A stretch of 64,000 bases of DNA, taken from Turneriella parva DSM 21527. Lineage in GTDB: Bacteria; Spirochaetota; Leptospiria; Turneriellales; Turneriellaceae. How positions within the stretch are numbered: the first letter of the stretch is position 1; every line of letters begins with the position of its first letter. A program made the translations under genes and the position numbers. Location: the NCBI RefSeq assembly GCF_000266885.1, contig NC_018020.1:2976001-3040000 (forward strand). The letters are read 5' to 3'. The notes below the pieces were generated by a model. That model ran no database searches. It saw only the letters and a program-made list of their open reading frames with translations, and was not told the DNA's origin. Shown here piece after piece: positions 26,458 through 37,958 of this stretch.

Positions 26458-26610
26458 CCGACTGAGCTGCGTAATCTCTTGGCCCACATAGCACCTCCGC
26501 GAAATGCAGAGCATCTCGCTCCGGAGATCGAAGACGATCACAGTCGGCAGGCCGACTGGCTATGTGGGTGAAATGCCCCTCCGGGGCATTTGCCCACATA
26601 GCTCAGTCGG
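26458..26610 (+). repeat. tRNA-derived direct and inverted repeats upstream of and into tRNA-Thr
   Basis: Three pieces match the 5' part of tRNA-Thr. Positions 26458-26468 are the exact reverse complement of 26600-26610. Positions 26482-26492 directly repeat 26592-26602. Positions 26552-26579 are an almost complete reverse complement of 26583-26610, giving a stem of about 27 bp with a 3-base loop (TCC) that includes the first 19 nucleotides of tRNA-Thr. This looks like debris of tRNA duplication or recombination, or a regulatory foldback. Confidence 0.7.
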
Positions 26611-26664
26611 TAGAGCGTTTCCATGGTAAGGAAGAGGTCACCGGTTCGATTCCGGTTGTGGGCT
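26592..26664 (+). tRNA. tRNA-Thr(GGT)
   Basis: Acceptor GCCCACA pairs with TGTGGGC, D-arm GCTCAGTCGGTAGAGC, T-arm ACCGG-TTCGATT-CCGGT. The anticodon loop ATGGTAA holds GGT at 26625-26627. CCA is not encoded. Its 5' half can alternatively pair with the palindrome just upstream. Confidence 0.95.
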
Positions 26665-26716
26665 AAACAGAAGCATATTGAGTTCGGCGCAGCCGAACAC
26701 GTTATGTGAAATTATT

Positions 26717-26787
26717 AGGGCAGTAGTTCAACGGTAGAACGACGGTCTCCAAAACCGTTAATGAGGGTTCGATTCCTTCCTGCCCTG
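26717..26787 (+). tRNA. tRNA-Trp(CCA)
   Basis: Acceptor AGGGCAG pairs with CTGCCCT, the T-arm is GAGGG-TTCGATT-CCTTC, and the anticodon loop CTCCAAA holds CCA at 26749-26751. It lies 71 bases upstream of secE, the common bacterial arrangement tRNA-Trp, secE, nusG. The 3' CCA is not encoded. Confidence 0.95.
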
Positions 26788-26858
26788 AAGTGAACGCGAA
26801 GACGAGTCTTTGCGTTGTGTGCGTGAGGCAGTGCCTCCGCCATTGAGAAAGGAGAGAT

Positions 26859-27044
26859 ATGAAAAAGATTTGGACATTTCTCGCAGAAGCCCGCGCCGAA
26901 TTGCGCAAGGCGACCTGGCCATCGTGGGACGAAGTATCGCGTTCGACTCTCGTCGTGTTTGTCACCGTTATAATCTTCGCTGTTCTCATTTATCTCGTCG
27001 ACGGCGGGGTCGAGCGGGCGCTCAGCGCCCTGATTGGCGGCTGA
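26859..27044 (+). CDS. secE: Preprotein translocase subunit SecE
   Basis: A 61-residue single-span inner-membrane protein that clamps SecY. The amphipathic helix LAEARAELRKATWPSWDEV carries the conserved Lys-x-x-x-Trp-Pro motif, followed by the membrane helix at about 31-50. It is the minimal form found in many bacteria. AGGAGAG sits 6 bases before the ATG. Its TGA is one base from the nusG ATG. Confidence 0.95.
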   Translation: MKKIWTFLAEARAELRKATWPSWDEVSRSTLVVFVTVIIFAVLIYLVDGGVERALSALIGG

Positions 27045-27045
27045 T

Positions 27046-27582
27046 ATGGCAATGCAGTGGTATGTCGTGACGACGCTGTCGTCGCATGAAGACAAGGTCA
27101 AGAAGCTGCTCGAACGGCAGAAAGACAAGTGGCCAGACGGCTCAAAAGTCGGCCAAATCAAGATTCCGCTGCACGAAATGGCAGAGCTGCGCGGTGGCAA
27201 AAAGCGCATCGTTAAGAAAAAGCTCATGCCCGGCTATGTATTTATTGAATGCGACCTGACCGACGAGCTGCAGCACCGCATTCGCGCGCTGCCCGGCATT
27301 ATGGGCTTCGTCAGTGCCGGGGCTGAGCCTCAGGTTCTAAGCGAAGAAGAGATGCATGCTCTCTTCACCGAAATGGGCTCGGCTGCGGCAGAAGAGAAGC
27401 AAACAACGCGTATTTTCTTCACAGAAGGCGAAATTGTGAAGATTATCGACGGTCCTTTTGCCAATTTTCAGGGTACAGTCGATGATGTGAACCCAGAAAA
27501 GGGCAAAGTTCGCGTCAGGGTAGAGATTTTCGGCCGGGCAACCCCGGTAGAGCTCGATTACCTGCAAGTAAGTAAAATATAG
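27046..27582 (+). CDS. nusG: Transcription termination/antitermination factor NusG
   Basis: A 178-residue protein: the N-terminal NGN domain (MQWYVVTTLSSHEDKVKKLLE… KLMPGYVFIECDL) binds RNA polymerase, and the C-terminal KOW domain (FTEGEIVKIIDGPFANFQGTVDDV) binds Rho or S10. The ATG at 27046 is chosen because it starts one base after secE and gives the standard length; upstream in-frame codons lie inside secE. It belongs to the secE-nusG-ribosomal protein-rpoBC cluster. Confidence 0.96.
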   Translation: MAMQWYVVTTLSSHEDKVKKLLERQKDKWPDGSKVGQIKIPLHEMAELRGGKKRIVKKKLMPGYVFIECDLTDELQHRIRALPGIMGFVSAGAEPQVLSEEEMHALFTEMGSAAAEEKQTTRIFFTEGEIVKIIDGPFANFQGTVDDVNPEKGKVRVRVEIFGRATPVELDYLQVSKI

Positions 27583-27642
27583 TTTGCGGCATGTCACAAT
27601 TTTGGAAAATGGTAGCTCGCAAGTTCACTTAAGGCATTATTT

Positions 27643-28071
27643 ATGGCAGCAAAAAAGATTATCGCGCAGGTAAAACTCCAGATTCCGGCAGGCAAGGCAA
27701 ACCCTGCGCCACCGGTCGGTACCGCTCTCGGCCCGCAGGGTGTCAACCTGATGGAGTTTTGTAAGCAGTTCAATGCAAAAACCCAGGCTCAGGCTGGGAG
27801 CATGATACCGGTAATCGTCACAGTATTCTCAGATCGCTCGTTTACGTTCATTACTAAGGTGCCACCCGCGAGTGACCTCATTAAGAAGGCAGCTAAAATC
27901 GAGAGCGGTTCAAAAGTGCCACATAAAGAAAAGGTCGGTTCGCTCACCCAGGCGCAGCTCGAGGCTATTGCGAAGCAGAAAATGCCTGACCTCAATGCAA
28001 ATGATATCGAAGCAGCGAAGCTGATTATCGCAGGTACGGCTCGCTCAATGGGTGTAACGGTTCAGGGGTAA
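27643..28071 (+). CDS. rplK: 50S ribosomal protein L11
   Basis: A 142-residue protein with the family start [32 protein letters not shown] shown here in part: the proline-rich [16 protein letters not shown] loop, then the RNA-binding C-terminal domain ending [12 protein letters not shown]. It binds the GTPase-associated centre of 23S rRNA. Length is standard. Its TAA abuts the rplA start with one base between, so the pair is co-translated. Confidence 0.97.
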   Translation: MAAKKIIAQVKLQIPAGKANPAPPVGTALGPQGVNLMEFCKQFNAKTQAQAGSMIPVIVTVFSDRSFTFITKVPPASDLIKKAAKIESGSKVPHKEKVGSLTQAQLEAIAKQKMPDLNANDIEAAKLIIAGTARSMGVTVQG

Positions 28072-28072
28072 T

Positions 28073-28756
28073 ATGGCAAGTCACGGCAAAAAATACCGCG
28101 CAGCGGCTGAAAAAGTAAATCCTGATAAAGAGTATTCATTGCTCGATGCAATGAAATTGCTTAAAGAACTGACTTATACGAAATTCGATTCAACCCTCGA
28201 AGGTCATTTTAACGTTCGCTACAAGAGCTCGCAGAATGTGCGCGGCATTGTGCAGTTGCCGCATGGCACTGGCAAGAAGGTGAAGATTCTCGTCTTTGCA
28301 AAAGGCGACAAGGCTGAAGAGGCAAGGGCAGCTGGTGCCGACTACGTGGGTGACGACGACATGATTCAGAAAGTTCAGGGTGGCTGGGTAGATTTCGACT
28401 TCGTTGTCGCAACGCCTGACATGATGAAAGATGTCGGTAAGCTCGGTCAGGTACTTGGTAAGCGTGGCCTCATGCCGAAGCCAAAGTCGGGCACGGTGAC
28501 AACTGACATGAAGGGTATTATCGCGCAGCTGACTTCGGGCCGCATCGAATACCGCGCCGACAAAACGGGTGTGGTTCACGTTCCCATGGGGCGTCTCTCG
28601 TTCAACGCAGACCAACTGAAAGACAATGCCGAAATGGTGTTCCAGGCAATACTGAAAGACAAGCCGTCAGATGCGAAAGGTGACTACGTAGTCGGCATGT
28701 ACGTCGCCGGCACGATGACTCCGGCTATCAAAATCAACATCAAGGAAATGCGCTAA
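28073..28756 (+). CDS. rplA: 50S ribosomal protein L1
   Basis: A 227-residue two-domain L1-stalk protein. Family segments include [35 protein letters not shown] and the C-terminal [13 protein letters not shown]. In many bacteria L1 also represses translation of the rplK-rplA message; no specific L1 target is identified here. It starts one base after rplK and ends one base before rplJ. Confidence 0.97.
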   Translation: MASHGKKYRAAAEKVNPDKEYSLLDAMKLLKELTYTKFDSTLEGHFNVRYKSSQNVRGIVQLPHGTGKKVKILVFAKGDKAEEARAAGADYVGDDDMIQKVQGGWVDFDFVVATPDMMKDVGKLGQVLGKRGLMPKPKSGTVTTDMKGIIAQLTSGRIEYRADKTGVVHVPMGRLSFNADQLKDNAEMVFQAILKDKPSDAKGDYVVGMYVAGTMTPAIKINIKEMR

Positions 28757-28757
28757 T

Positions 28758-29285
28758 ATGCCATCAGCAGTTAAAACTGACCTCAAGGCCGAATACGCAA
28801 ACGAGCTGAAAAGCCATCCAAATTTCATTGTGACCCAATACCAGGGTCTCGATGTGGCGCAGATCAGCACATTGCGCAAAAAATTGCGCGAAGCAGGTGC
28901 TTCGTACAAAGTCGTAAAGAACAACGTTTTCAGCATTGCGCTGAAAGAATCGGGAGTCGCCGGTGAATTTCCGTTTGATACGACGCTGCGCGGGCCCAAT
29001 GCAATCGCATTTACTGGCGCTGATGTGCCAGCGATTGCAAAAGTACTTCGTGATTTCAGCAAAGAAAATGAGAAGCTCAAGGTGACCGCAGCGGTCATGG
29101 AGAACACATATTTCGATGCAAAAGGTGTTACAGCGATTGCCGATCTGCCAAGCAAAGAGCAGATTCTGGCTCAGATCGCTGCAATGCTCAATTCACCCGC
29201 GACCAAAATCGCTGGTACACTTAACAATGTCATCGCGTCACTGGCGCGTGGCATTCAGAGTGTCGCCGAGAAGAACGGCAAATAA
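28758..29285 (+). CDS. rplJ: 50S ribosomal protein L10
   Basis: A 175-residue stalk base protein. The N-terminal domain binds 23S rRNA (IVTQYQGLDVAQISTLRKKL; YKVVKNNVFSIAL) and the C-terminal helix (about 135-175) carries L7/L12 dimers. In other bacteria the L10(L12)4 complex represses its own mRNA leader. The gene starts one base after rplA with no separate leader, so such control would have to act elsewhere. A 54-base gap with AAGGAG separates it from rplL. Confidence 0.96.
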   Translation: MPSAVKTDLKAEYANELKSHPNFIVTQYQGLDVAQISTLRKKLREAGASYKVVKNNVFSIALKESGVAGEFPFDTTLRGPNAIAFTGADVPAIAKVLRDFSKENEKLKVTAAVMENTYFDAKGVTAIADLPSKEQILAQIAAMLNSPATKIAGTLNNVIASLARGIQSVAEKNGK

Positions 29286-29339
29286 TTGTCTTAGTAGAGA
29301 TACTTAGAGAAACGAATGGGGAAAGTTTAAGGAGTTAGT

Positions 29340-29714
29340 ATGGTACAGGAACTGTTAGACAAAATTGGCTCGCTCACGATAGTGCAAGCGGCAGAACTCG
29401 TCAAGGCGATGGAAGATAAATTCGGTATTTCAGCGGCAGCACCCGTAGCGGTTGCAGCTGTTGCAGCACCAGCGGCCGGTGGCCCTGCAGCTGAAGAAAA
29501 GACTGAATTCAATGTTGTACTCGAAGGATTTTCAGGCGATAAGAAAGTAGACGCAATCAAGAAAGTGCGTGAAATCACAAACCTTCCCCTGATGGACGCG
29601 AAGAAGCTCGTTGAGGGCGGTACAGGCGTTCTGAAAGAGGGCGTTTCCAAAGAAGAAGCTGAAAAAATTAAGAAAGAAATTGAGGCCTTGGGCGGCAAGA
29701 TCGCGCTCAAGTAA
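29340..29714 (+). CDS. rplL: 50S ribosomal protein L7/L12
   Basis: A 124-residue protein with an N-terminal dimerisation domain, an Ala-rich hinge (about 36-55), and a C-terminal factor-binding domain ([24 protein letters not shown] … [22 protein letters not shown], given as separate family segments). It recruits EF-Tu, EF-G and IF2 to the ribosome. A consensus AAGGAG is placed 6 bases before ATG, stronger than its neighbours, in keeping with its four-to-six-fold ribosomal stoichiometry. Confidence 0.97.
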   Translation: MVQELLDKIGSLTIVQAAELVKAMEDKFGISAAAPVAVAAVAAPAAGGPAAEEKTEFNVVLEGFSGDKKVDAIKKVREITNLPLMDAKKLVEGGTGVLKEGVSKEEAEKIKKEIEALGGKIALK

Positions 29715-29747
29715 TGCAGCTTTTTCTTCCTTACAATTTTCTTTATT

Positions 29748-29810
29748 AACCTACCGGCTTTTTGGGGGTGGCATTGTTGCCCCCGGGGAGCCGCTAGGTT
29801 TATGTTGTTT
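29748..29810 (+). promoter_or_regulatory. Attenuator-like hairpin between rplL and rpoB
   Basis: AACCTACCGGCT (29748-29759) pairs with AGCCGCTAGGTT (29789-29800) with one mismatch, and an inner stem GGGGG…CCCCC adds stability. A T-rich stretch follows (TATGTTGTTTTT). It resembles the partial terminator or RNase III site between rplL and rpoB of other bacteria, which sets a lower output of rpoBC than of ribosomal proteins. Confidence 0.65.
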
Positions 29811-29833
29811 TTAGCTTAGGTCAGAGGAGCAAA

Positions 29834-32800
29834 ATGTCAGATTCTAATGTCGTCCGAGTAGGCGAGGATACCTCGTCGTTCAAGATTGTCAATTTTGGGA
29901 GCATCAGCAAATCGCTGGATATCCCGCCTCTTATCGAGGTGCAGACTGCTTCGTATAACGAATTTCTGCAGGTAGACACGTCGGCGGCCAAGCGCAAGCG
30001 CATCGGTCTGCAGTCAGTCTTTGAAGATAGTTTCCCGATCGAAAGCTCAAACGGCGACGTTGTGCTTGAATTTGTCGAGTATACTCTCGGCGAACCAAAA
30101 CGCGACATCTGGGATTGCAAAGTAAACGGATTAACTTACGCTGCGCCGCTGAAGGCGACAATTCGCCTCATCGCGATTGAAACCGGCGAAGTGCGCGAAC
30201 AAGAAGTCTACATGGGTGATCTGCCGATGATGTCGCCAACCGGCACATTCATCATCAATGGAGCTGAACGCGTTATTGTTAACCAGCTTCACCGTTCTCC
30301 AGGTATCTTTATTTTCTTTGATGACGCGAAGAATATTTTCTCATCGCGCATTATACCTGACCATAAAGGTTCATGGCTCGAATTCGAAATGGACGCCAAA
30401 GGCCTCTTGATTGCGCGCATCGATCGCCGCAAGAAGTTCCCTTTCACGCTGCTGTTGAAAGCGCTCGGTTACGGAACCAACGAGCAGATTCTGCGCCTCT
30501 TCTACGAGTCAGAATCAGTGACGATCAAAGGCGTACAGTCAAAAGCGTTGCAGAAATTTATCGGGCGCCGCATTCTCACAGACGTCGCCAACCCTGAAAC
30601 GGGTGAAATACTCATAGAAGCAGGTCAGGCGCTCAACGAAGATAACCTTGACATACTCAAAGACGCCAAAATTGACAAAATCGAAGTAATTGTGAACAAG
30701 GGTGCGGTAGACCACCGCGTTGTGTTTCAGTCGCTCGACAAAGACGGCGTCAATTCAACCGAAGAAGCGCTGATGGAGTTCATCAAGCACCAGAAGCCAC
30801 TCGACTACAGTCCCGACCACGGTGACGCTGAAAAGCGTGTGAAGAACATCGAACGGGCGAGTGCAGAGCTGCACCGCCTGTTCTTCGACCCAAAAACCTA
30901 CAACATGGGCAGCGTCGGTCGTTACAAGATTAATGCACGCTTCAAGCACCTGAACAGCAAAGAGTTCGGCGAAAATGCGGACACGCAAACCCTGCGCCCC
31001 ATCGATATCGTCGAAACCTGCAAGTACATGGTGAATCTGATTCATGAAGTTCCTGGTTACCAATACGACGATATCGACCACTTGGGTAACCGCCGCGTGC
31101 GCACGGTGGGCGAACTTCTGACCACGCAGATGAAGGCCGGCTTCACGCGCATGGAGCGTGTGGTGAAAGAGCGTATGAGCATGAATGACGTCGATATCAT
31201 GACGCCGCAGCTGCTCATCTCGATTAAGCCAATTACAGCGGTCATCAACGAATTTTTTGGTGCGAGCCAATTGTCTCAGTTCATGGACCAGACGAACCCC
31301 CTGTCTGAAATTACGCATAAACGCCGCCTCAACGCTCTCGGGCCAGGTGGCCTCACGCGCGAACGCGCCGGTTTCGAAGTGCGCGACGTGCACTACACGC
31401 ATTATGGCCGCCTCTGCCCGATTGAAACCCCAGAAGGCCCAAACATCGGCCTCATCACTTCAATGGCGACGTACTCGCGCCTTAACCCCTACGGTTTCGT
31501 CGAAACACCCTACCGTGTTGTAGAGAAGGGTAAAGATACCGGCAAGACGATGTTCTTGTCTGCCAACGAAGAAGACCATTACGTCGTCGCTCAGGCAAAC
31601 GCAAAGTTGGGCGAAGACGGTGCATTTCTCGACAAACTTGTCAGCTGCCGCTATCGCGGTGACTTTCCGCTGAAGTCGCCTGAAGAAATTCAGCTGATGG
31701 ATGTAGCCCCGACACAGGTTATTTCGCTCTCCACGAGCCTTATTCCGTTTCTCGAACACGACGACGCCAACCGTGCGCTCATGGGTTCGAACATGCAACG
31801 CCAGGCAGTGCCTCTTCTGACCCCCGATATGCCGTTTGTCGGCACGGGTATGGAACTGCCCATTGCCTATGATTCGGGCGTGTGTGTGATTGCAGACCGC
31901 GACGGTGTGGTGACGAAAGTCGACGCTGACGCGATCGAAGTCGAACGCGAAGATGGTACCAAAGATAAATACCGTCTCGTGAAGTTCAAGCGCACGAACC
32001 AGAGCACAACGCTCAACCACCAGGCGCTCGTCGGGTGCCACAATGCGCCCGAAAACGGCAAAATCATTTCGATCTCCAAAACGGAAATGCGCCTCGAAGC
32101 TGAGAACGGCAAAATCTTCAGCTTTCCGATGGTGACATTTCAGGGCAGCATGAAGCCGTTCGTACAAGAGGGCGCTTTTGTATACCGCGGTGACCTGCTC
32201 GCAGGTGAAATCATCAAAGGCCGTCTCGACCAGCCCAACCGCAACAATGCGCGCAAAGCGACAATTCTCGCTGACGGTCTCGCGACGAAGATGGGCAGGC
32301 TCGCGCTCGGCAAGAACATCACCGTGGCCTTCATGCCATGGGACGGTTATAACTTCGAAGATGCGATCATTCTTTCAGAGAAGCTCGTGAAGAATGACAC
32401 ATTTACGAGTATTCACATTGAAGAATTTGAGATTCAGGCCCGTGAAACCAAACTCGGCCGGGAAATCATCACCCGTGATATTCCGAATATCAGCGAGCGT
32501 GCATTTCGCGATCTCGACGATGAAGGCATCATTCGGGTGGGCGCAGAAGTGCGTGCCGGTGATATTCTCGTGGGCATGGTAACTCCTAAAGGAGAAACCG
32601 ATCTGACCCCTGAATACCGACTGCTGCACTCGATCTTCGGCGAAAAAGCGAAAGAAGTGCGCGACTCATCGCTGCGTGTGCCCAACGGCCATGCAGGTAT
32701 CGTGGTCGATATCGTACGCTTCAAGCGCGACGAGGGCGACGAACTGCCAGCAGGCATTGTCGAAGCAGTCAAGGTTTATGTAGCGCAGAAGCGTAAAATT

Positions 32801-33574
32801 TCTGTCGGCGACAAGATGGCGGGCCGTCACGGTAACAAAGGCGTTATCTCGACCATTCTGAACGAGGCCGATATGCCGATGCTGCCCGATGGCACGCCCA
32901 TTGATATCGTTCTGAATCCCCTCGGTGTACCTTCACGTATGAACCTCGGTCAGATTTTTGAAACGCAGCTCGCGTACATCGGCAAGACGCTCGGTATCCA
33001 TTTTGAAACCCCGGTCTTTGACGGTGCAAAATGGGAAGACGTGCAAGACTATGCGCAGAAGGCAAAGCTTGCTTCGCATTCAAAGATTCCGCTTCGCGAT
33101 GGTCGTACGGGCGACTATTTCTTGCAGCCGGCTTTTGTGGGCACGATCTATATGCTGAAGCTTCACCACATGGTTGAAGACAAAATGCATGCAAGGTCAA
33201 CTGGCCCTTATTCACTCGTCACGCAACAACCTCTGGGCGGCAAAGCGCAGTTTGGTGGCCAGCGTCTCGGTGAAATGGAAGTCTGGGCGCTTGAAGCGTA
33301 CGGCGCGGCACACACGCTGCAAGAGCTTCTGACTGTGAAGTCAGACGACATGCAGGGCCGCGCGCGCGTCTATGAATCGATTGTGAAAGGTATTCACGCG
33401 ATTAAGCCAGGCGTACCCGAAAGCTTTAACGTTCTCATTCGTGAGATACGTTCACTCGCGCTCGATATTACGATTCTCGACTCTGAAGGGAGACCGATCG
33501 AGATTTCAGATATGGATGACGAGTTTTCACGGATCAGACGTCGCATTAAAGTCGATTCGGTAGAGAATACTTGA
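29834..33574 (+). CDS. rpoB: DNA-directed RNA polymerase subunit beta
   Basis: A 1246-residue catalytic subunit. The rifampicin region reads [20 protein letters not shown] then RLNALGPGG: Asn500 (codon 31331-31333) occupies the position of E. coli Ser531, and Thr replaces Asn518. Other landmarks are [17 protein letters not shown], the DGYNFEDAI active-site loop, [12 protein letters not shown] and the C-terminal [20 protein letters not shown] precedes the ATG. Asn at 531 has been linked to natural rifampicin resistance in spirochaetes. It is followed after 28 bases by rpoC. Confidence 0.98.
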   Translation: MSDSNVVRVGEDTSSFKIVNFGSISKSLDIPPLIEVQTASYNEFLQVDTSAAKRKRIGLQSVFEDSFPIESSNGDVVLEFVEYTLGEPKRDIWDCKVNGLTYAAPLKATIRLIAIETGEVREQEVYMGDLPMMSPTGTFIINGAERVIVNQLHRSPGIFIFFDDAKNIFSSRIIPDHKGSWLEFEMDAKGLLIARIDRRKKFPFTLLLKALGYGTNEQILRLFYESESVTIKGVQSKALQKFIGRRILTDVANPETGEILIEAGQALNEDNLDILKDAKIDKIEVIVNKGAVDHRVVFQSLDKDGVNSTEEALMEFIKHQKPLDYSPDHGDAEKRVKNIERASAELHRLFFDPKTYNMGSVGRYKINARFKHLNSKEFGENADTQTLRPIDIVETCKYMVNLIHEVPGYQYDDIDHLGNRRVRTVGELLTTQMKAGFTRMERVVKERMSMNDVDIMTPQLLISIKPITAVINEFFGASQLSQFMDQTNPLSEITHKRRLNALGPGGLTRERAGFEVRDVHYTHYGRLCPIETPEGPNIGLITSMATYSRLNPYGFVETPYRVVEKGKDTGKTMFLSANEEDHYVVAQANAKLGEDGAFLDKLVSCRYRGDFPLKSPEEIQLMDVAPTQVISLSTSLIPFLEHDDANRALMGSNMQRQAVPLLTPDMPFVGTGMELPIAYDSGVCVIADRDGVVTKVDADAIEVEREDGTKDKYRLVKFKRTNQSTTLNHQALVGCHNAPENGKIISISKTEMRLEAENGKIFSFPMVTFQGSMKPFVQEGAFVYRGDLLAGEIIKGRLDQPNRNNARKATILADGLATKMGRLALGKNITVAFMPWDGYNFEDAIILSEKLVKNDTFTSIHIEEFEIQARETKLGREIITRDIPNISERAFRDLDDEGIIRVGAEVRAGDILVGMVTPKGETDLTPEYRLLHSIFGEKAKEVRDSSLRVPNGHAGIVVDIVRFKRDEGDELPAGIVEAVKVYVAQKRKISVGDKMAGRHGNKGVISTILNEADMPMLPDGTPIDIVLNPLGVPSRMNLGQIFETQLAYIGKTLGIHFETPVFDGAKWEDVQDYAQKAKLASHSKIPLRDGRTGDYFLQPAFVGTIYMLKLHHMVEDKMHARSTGPYSLVTQQPLGGKAQFGGQRLGEMEVWALEAYGAAHTLQELLTVKSDDMQGRARVYESIVKGIHAIKPGVPESFNVLIREIRSLALDITILDSEGRPIEISDMDDEFSRIRRRIKVDSVENT

Positions 33575-33602
33575 ACGTGACACGATACAGCACGGAGAAA
33601 AA

Positions 33603-36600
33603 ATGAGAGAGTTTCACGACTTTAACAAAATCAGAATTAAACTGGCTTCGCCCGACAAGGTGCGCGAATGGTCGCACGGCGAAGTCAAGAAGCCCGAGAC
33701 GATCAATTACCGTACGCTGAAACCCGAGCGTGACGGTCTGTTTTGTGAGAAAATTTTCGGTACCACAAAAGACTGGGAATGCTATTGCGGCAAGTTCAAG
33801 TCTATTCGCTACAAAGGCGTCATGTGCGATAAATGCGGTGTTGAAGTTACGCATTCGAAAGTACGCCGCGAGCGCATGGGGCATATTGAACTCTCATACC
33901 CTGTCGCACACATCTGGTATTACCGCACCGTGCCGAGCCGCATCGCGCTGGTTCTCGACATGTCTGCAAACGACATCAAGAGTGTGCTGTATTTTGAGCG
34001 CTACGTTGTCATCGACCCAGGTGAATCTGGCCTGGAACTCAAGCAGCTCATCACACAAGAAGAGCATGGCCGCCTGGTCGAACTCTACGGCGACAAATTC
34101 TACGCTTCGATCGGCGCCGACGCTGTGAAAGAATTGCTCTCGATGGTCAACATCGAAGAAGAGATTCGCCTCATTCGTGCGCGTATCGAATCAAAGAAAA
34201 AGATCAGCGACAAACGAATTCTGAAGCGCCTTGAAATTCTCGAAGCTTTCCGCGACAGCAGCAACCGTCCCGAGTGGATGGTGCTCGACACGATTCCGGT
34301 GCTGCCACCCGAGCTGCGTCCCATGGTTCAGCTCGAGGGCGGTCGTTTCGCAACATCTGACCTGAACGACCTTTATCGCCGTGTGATCAACCGCAACAAC
34401 CGCCTGAAGCGTCTTCTGGGTCTGAAGGCTCCCGATATTATCGTTTCAAACGAAAAGCGCATGCTGCAAGAAGCCGTCGATGCGCTGTTTGACAACAGCC
34501 GCCGCAAAAAGTCGATTAAGGGCAAGGGCAACCGTCCTCTCAAGTCGCTCTCTGACATGCTCAAGGGCAAGCAGGGCCGCTTTCGCCAGAACCTGCTCGG
34601 TAAGCGCGTCGACTATTCTGGTCGTACCGTAATCGTCGTCGGTCCCGAACTCAAAATTTACCAGTGCGGCCTGCCGAAGAAGATGGCTCTCGAGCTCTTC
34701 AAGCCCTTCATTATGAAGTGGCTGGTAGATAAAGAGTACACACAGAACATTAAATCTGCTAAGCGCATGATCGAAAATGAGGAGCGCGAAGTTTTCGAAG
34801 GCCTCGAAGAAGTGATTCATGAGCATCCGGTTCTGCTGAACCGTGCACCGACGCTGCACCGCCTCGGCATTCAGGCGTTCTTGCCGGTTCTCGTTGAAGG
34901 TAAGGCGATTCAGCTGCATCCGCTCGTATGCCATGCATTCAACGCAGACTTCGACGGTGACCAGATGGCGATTCACGTGCCGCTGTCGCCCCGCGCGCAG
35001 CTAGAAGCCTGGCTGCTGATTCTTTCAGCGCATAACCTGCTGAACCCGGCGAACGGCCACCCGATCGTCGGCCCGACGCAAGACATGATTCTCGGCCTCT
35101 ATTACCTGACGGCAGACCTTGCCGGCGCCAAGGGTGAAGGTTTCATCTATGACAATATGGACGAACTGCACTACGCGATCGACCGTGGTATTGTCGAATA
35201 CCGCGCGAAGGTGCGTTTTGCGCAGGCTGACAAAATCTTTGAAACGACACCAGGCCGTTTGATTTTCAACCAGCTGCTGCCCCAGAATTACCCTTACGTC
35301 AATAAGCCGCTCACCAACAAAACAGTGAACGAGATCATCGCTGATCTCTATAAACTGAAAGGCGCGGCGGTAACCGTACGTTTTCTCGATGCGATCAAGA
35401 AGCTCGGCTTTCAGTCGGCGACGAAATTCGCGCCGACGATTTCAATCGAAGACGTGAAAATTCCCGAGTCGAAGGCACGCATCATCGATAAGGCCAACAA
35501 AGAAGTCGAACGCGTTGAGACCGAGCACCGCAAGGGTGTAATCACAAACGAAGAGCGTTACAAGAAAGTTATCGATATCTGGACAAACGCGAACGAGAAG
35601 ATTACTGAAGATCTTTTTGCTCTGCTCAGTGAAGACCAGGGCGGATTTAACCCGATCTACGCCATGGCGATATCGGGTGCAAGGGGCTCGCGATCACAGA
35701 TTCGCCAGCTCGCCGGTATGCGGGGCCTTATGGCCAAGCCATCGGGTGACATTATCGAACTCGCAATTCGCTCGAACTTTAAAGAAGGTCTCGGCGTTCT
35801 CGAATTCTATATCTCAACCTCAGGTGCACGCAAGGGTCTTGCCGATACGGCCCTGAAGACTGCCGATGCAGGTTATCTGACACGCCGCCTCGTTGACGTT
35901 TCACAAGACGTTATTGTGCGAGAAGAAGACTGCGGCACGAACGAAGGCTTCAACATGAGCGCCGACAAAGAAGGCGAAAAAGTCATCGTGACACTGCGCC
36001 AGAAAATTTCGGGACGCTACCTGCAACAAGACATTAAAGATCCGAATACTGACGAAGTGATCTACATTCGCAATACCCTCATTACCGATGAGATGGCAGC
36101 GCAGATTGAAACTTTGGGTTATGAAACCGTAAAAGTGCGTTCGATTCTGACCTGCGAGTCGGTGACGGGTGTGTGTGGTTGCTGCTATGGCATCGACCTT
36201 GCGACACTGCAGCCGGTCGAGAAGGGCGAAGCGGTGGGCATTATTGCCGCGCAGTCAATCGGTCAGCCGGGTACACAGCTGACGATGCGTACTTTCCACA
36301 TTGGTGGTACAGCGACGACCAAATCGGCTGAGAGCACTATCAAAGCGCCATATGACTCCGTGGTCTTGCAGATTCAGGGCCGCCAGGTTGTGAATCGCCA
36401 GAAACAGCGCATACTCGCAAAACGCGGTTCGGTGGTGATTGCACAGATTCTCGGTCGCTACACCAAGAATCAGTTTGCAGAATTCACTCTCGAAGCCGGT
36501 GCTAAACTCATTAAGGGTGAGGTTCTCGGTAAGTTGAAAGACAAACAGGGCCCCGACGCGATGCTGTATTCGCCGGCTGCCGGTACGATTTTCGTCGAGA

Positions 36601-37901
36601 AGAACGATATTTACCTGCTTGGCCCTGAATACGCAATTCAGCTCGGTGCGGGTTCGGTTCTGCACATCGAAGAGAATCAGGTTCTCAAAGCGGCGCAGCT
36701 GCTCTGCGAGTACGACCCATACAACGCTCTGATTATTGCGACACACAGTGGTCGCCTTGAGCTCGTAGACGTTGAAGACGGCAAAAACCTGCGTATCGAA
36801 GACACGGGAGACCGCACTGTAGGCAAGCTCAAGAAGATTGTCGCTTACAAGAACGAAAAACTCGTGCCGCGCGCGCACATTTATGAGAAAGGCAAACTCG
36901 TCGCTGAAACCCCGCTGCCCGTGGGTGCGATTCTGACCATCGACAACGGCAGCACGGTACAAGAAGGCGATATTCTCGCGAAGATCGAATCGAAAGCCGA
37001 GAAAACCCGGGATATTACCGGTGGTCTGCCGCGCATCGACGAACTTTTCGAGGCACGCCACCCGAAAGATCCCTGCCATCTGGCTGACATCGACGGCCTG
37101 CTGCGCGATACCGGTGAAATCGTGCGCGATAAGCGCGTGCTCAGAATAATTCCTGAGGGGCTCAAAGGCGAAGATGCAGAAGAAAATGCAGTTTCGATCT
37201 CTATCCCCATGCACAAGCAGATTCAGGTTCACGACGGTGAAATGGTCATTCGCGGCGAACCGCTCGACGACGGCGTGATGGATCCGCACGATCTGCTGCG
37301 CATCATGGGCGAAGAGCTCACACAGCGGTATCTGACGCGGGAAATTCAAGAAGTCTACCGCCTTCAGGGCGTGTATATCAACGATAAGCACATCGAGATC
37401 ATTATCCGCCAGATGATGAGAAAGGTCGAGGTGACTGATCCAGGCGACACAATATTTGTGCCGATGAGCCAGGTCGACCGTGCGATATTCAAAGCAGAGA
37501 ACCTGCGTGTTCAGCGGGATGGTGGTGCCGAGGCGACTGCAACCCCGATTCTGATGGGCCTGACGAAGGCCTCTCTGAACTCTGAAAGCTTCTTGTCTGC
37601 GGCGTCTTTCCAGGAAACCACCCGCGTACTGACCGATGCGGCGATTAAGGGCAAAGACGACCCACTCGAAGGTCTGAAAGAGAATATCATCATCGGGCAC
37701 CTGATACCTGCAGGTACGGGTATGCGAGATTACCGCGATATTCGCGCCTATAAGGCTGTCATGGGCGACCTTTTCTATACCGAAGAAGAGCTCGATCAGC
37801 TCTACCAGGGTGGCGAAAAGCCAGAAGAAGTAGCGGCGTTAGCCCCTCCCGGCAGGGCAGTGGGTGAAGACGCTGAAGAAGAAGAGTCTGATGAGGAATA
37901 A
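33603..37901 (+). CDS. rpoC: DNA-directed RNA polymerase subunit beta'
   Basis: A 1432-residue subunit. The N-terminal zinc ribbon is ECYCGKFK…MCDKCGVEV. The clamp and lid lead to the active-site magnesium triad [10 protein letters not shown] (near residue 449). The bridge helix and trigger loop follow ([19 protein letters not shown]-like; [17 protein letters not shown]), and the second zinc site is CGTNEGF with [11 protein letters not shown]. The C-terminus is acidic ([12 protein letters not shown]). ATG follows GGAG by 6 bases. Confidence 0.98.
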   Translation: MREFHDFNKIRIKLASPDKVREWSHGEVKKPETINYRTLKPERDGLFCEKIFGTTKDWECYCGKFKSIRYKGVMCDKCGVEVTHSKVRRERMGHIELSYPVAHIWYYRTVPSRIALVLDMSANDIKSVLYFERYVVIDPGESGLELKQLITQEEHGRLVELYGDKFYASIGADAVKELLSMVNIEEEIRLIRARIESKKKISDKRILKRLEILEAFRDSSNRPEWMVLDTIPVLPPELRPMVQLEGGRFATSDLNDLYRRVINRNNRLKRLLGLKAPDIIVSNEKRMLQEAVDALFDNSRRKKSIKGKGNRPLKSLSDMLKGKQGRFRQNLLGKRVDYSGRTVIVVGPELKIYQCGLPKKMALELFKPFIMKWLVDKEYTQNIKSAKRMIENEEREVFEGLEEVIHEHPVLLNRAPTLHRLGIQAFLPVLVEGKAIQLHPLVCHAFNADFDGDQMAIHVPLSPRAQLEAWLLILSAHNLLNPANGHPIVGPTQDMILGLYYLTADLAGAKGEGFIYDNMDELHYAIDRGIVEYRAKVRFAQADKIFETTPGRLIFNQLLPQNYPYVNKPLTNKTVNEIIADLYKLKGAAVTVRFLDAIKKLGFQSATKFAPTISIEDVKIPESKARIIDKANKEVERVETEHRKGVITNEERYKKVIDIWTNANEKITEDLFALLSEDQGGFNPIYAMAISGARGSRSQIRQLAGMRGLMAKPSGDIIELAIRSNFKEGLGVLEFYISTSGARKGLADTALKTADAGYLTRRLVDVSQDVIVREEDCGTNEGFNMSADKEGEKVIVTLRQKISGRYLQQDIKDPNTDEVIYIRNTLITDEMAAQIETLGYETVKVRSILTCESVTGVCGCCYGIDLATLQPVEKGEAVGIIAAQSIGQPGTQLTMRTFHIGGTATTKSAESTIKAPYDSVVLQIQGRQVVNRQKQRILAKRGSVVIAQILGRYTKNQFAEFTLEAGAKLIKGEVLGKLKDKQGPDAMLYSPAAGTIFVEKNDIYLLGPEYAIQLGAGSVLHIEENQVLKAAQLLCEYDPYNALIIATHSGRLELVDVEDGKNLRIEDTGDRTVGKLKKIVAYKNEKLVPRAHIYEKGKLVAETPLPVGAILTIDNGSTVQEGDILAKIESKAEKTRDITGGLPRIDELFEARHPKDPCHLADIDGLLRDTGEIVRDKRVLRIIPEGLKGEDAEENAVSISIPMHKQIQVHDGEMVIRGEPLDDGVMDPHDLLRIMGEELTQRYLTREIQEVYRLQGVYINDKHIEIIIRQMMRKVEVTDPGDTIFVPMSQVDRAIFKAENLRVQRDGGAEATATPILMGLTKASLNSESFLSAASFQETTRVLTDAAIKGKDDPLEGLKENIIIGHLIPAGTGMRDYRDIRAYKAVMGDLFYTEEELDQLYQGGEKPEEVAALAPPGRAVGEDAEEEESDEE

Positions 37902-37958
37902 TGGCAGATGCATTGACGGTGTGTCGAAAGTTCAATCTCTGCCCACTTAAGGAAAAGT

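Noticed and set aside
26293-26599. Short minus-strand frames over the tRNA cluster
   Set aside because: Typical false proteins produced by reading tRNA genes backwards (for example the EGFEPS string).
26200-26787. tRNA cluster as an integration site of a genomic island
   Set aside because: No integrase and no complete direct repeat of a tRNA 3' end; the repeats match 5' ends instead.
36255-37700. A 481-codon open frame on the minus strand opposite rpoC
   Set aside because: Antisense shadow of a GC-biased essential gene; protein is rich in Arg/His/Leu without family motifs.
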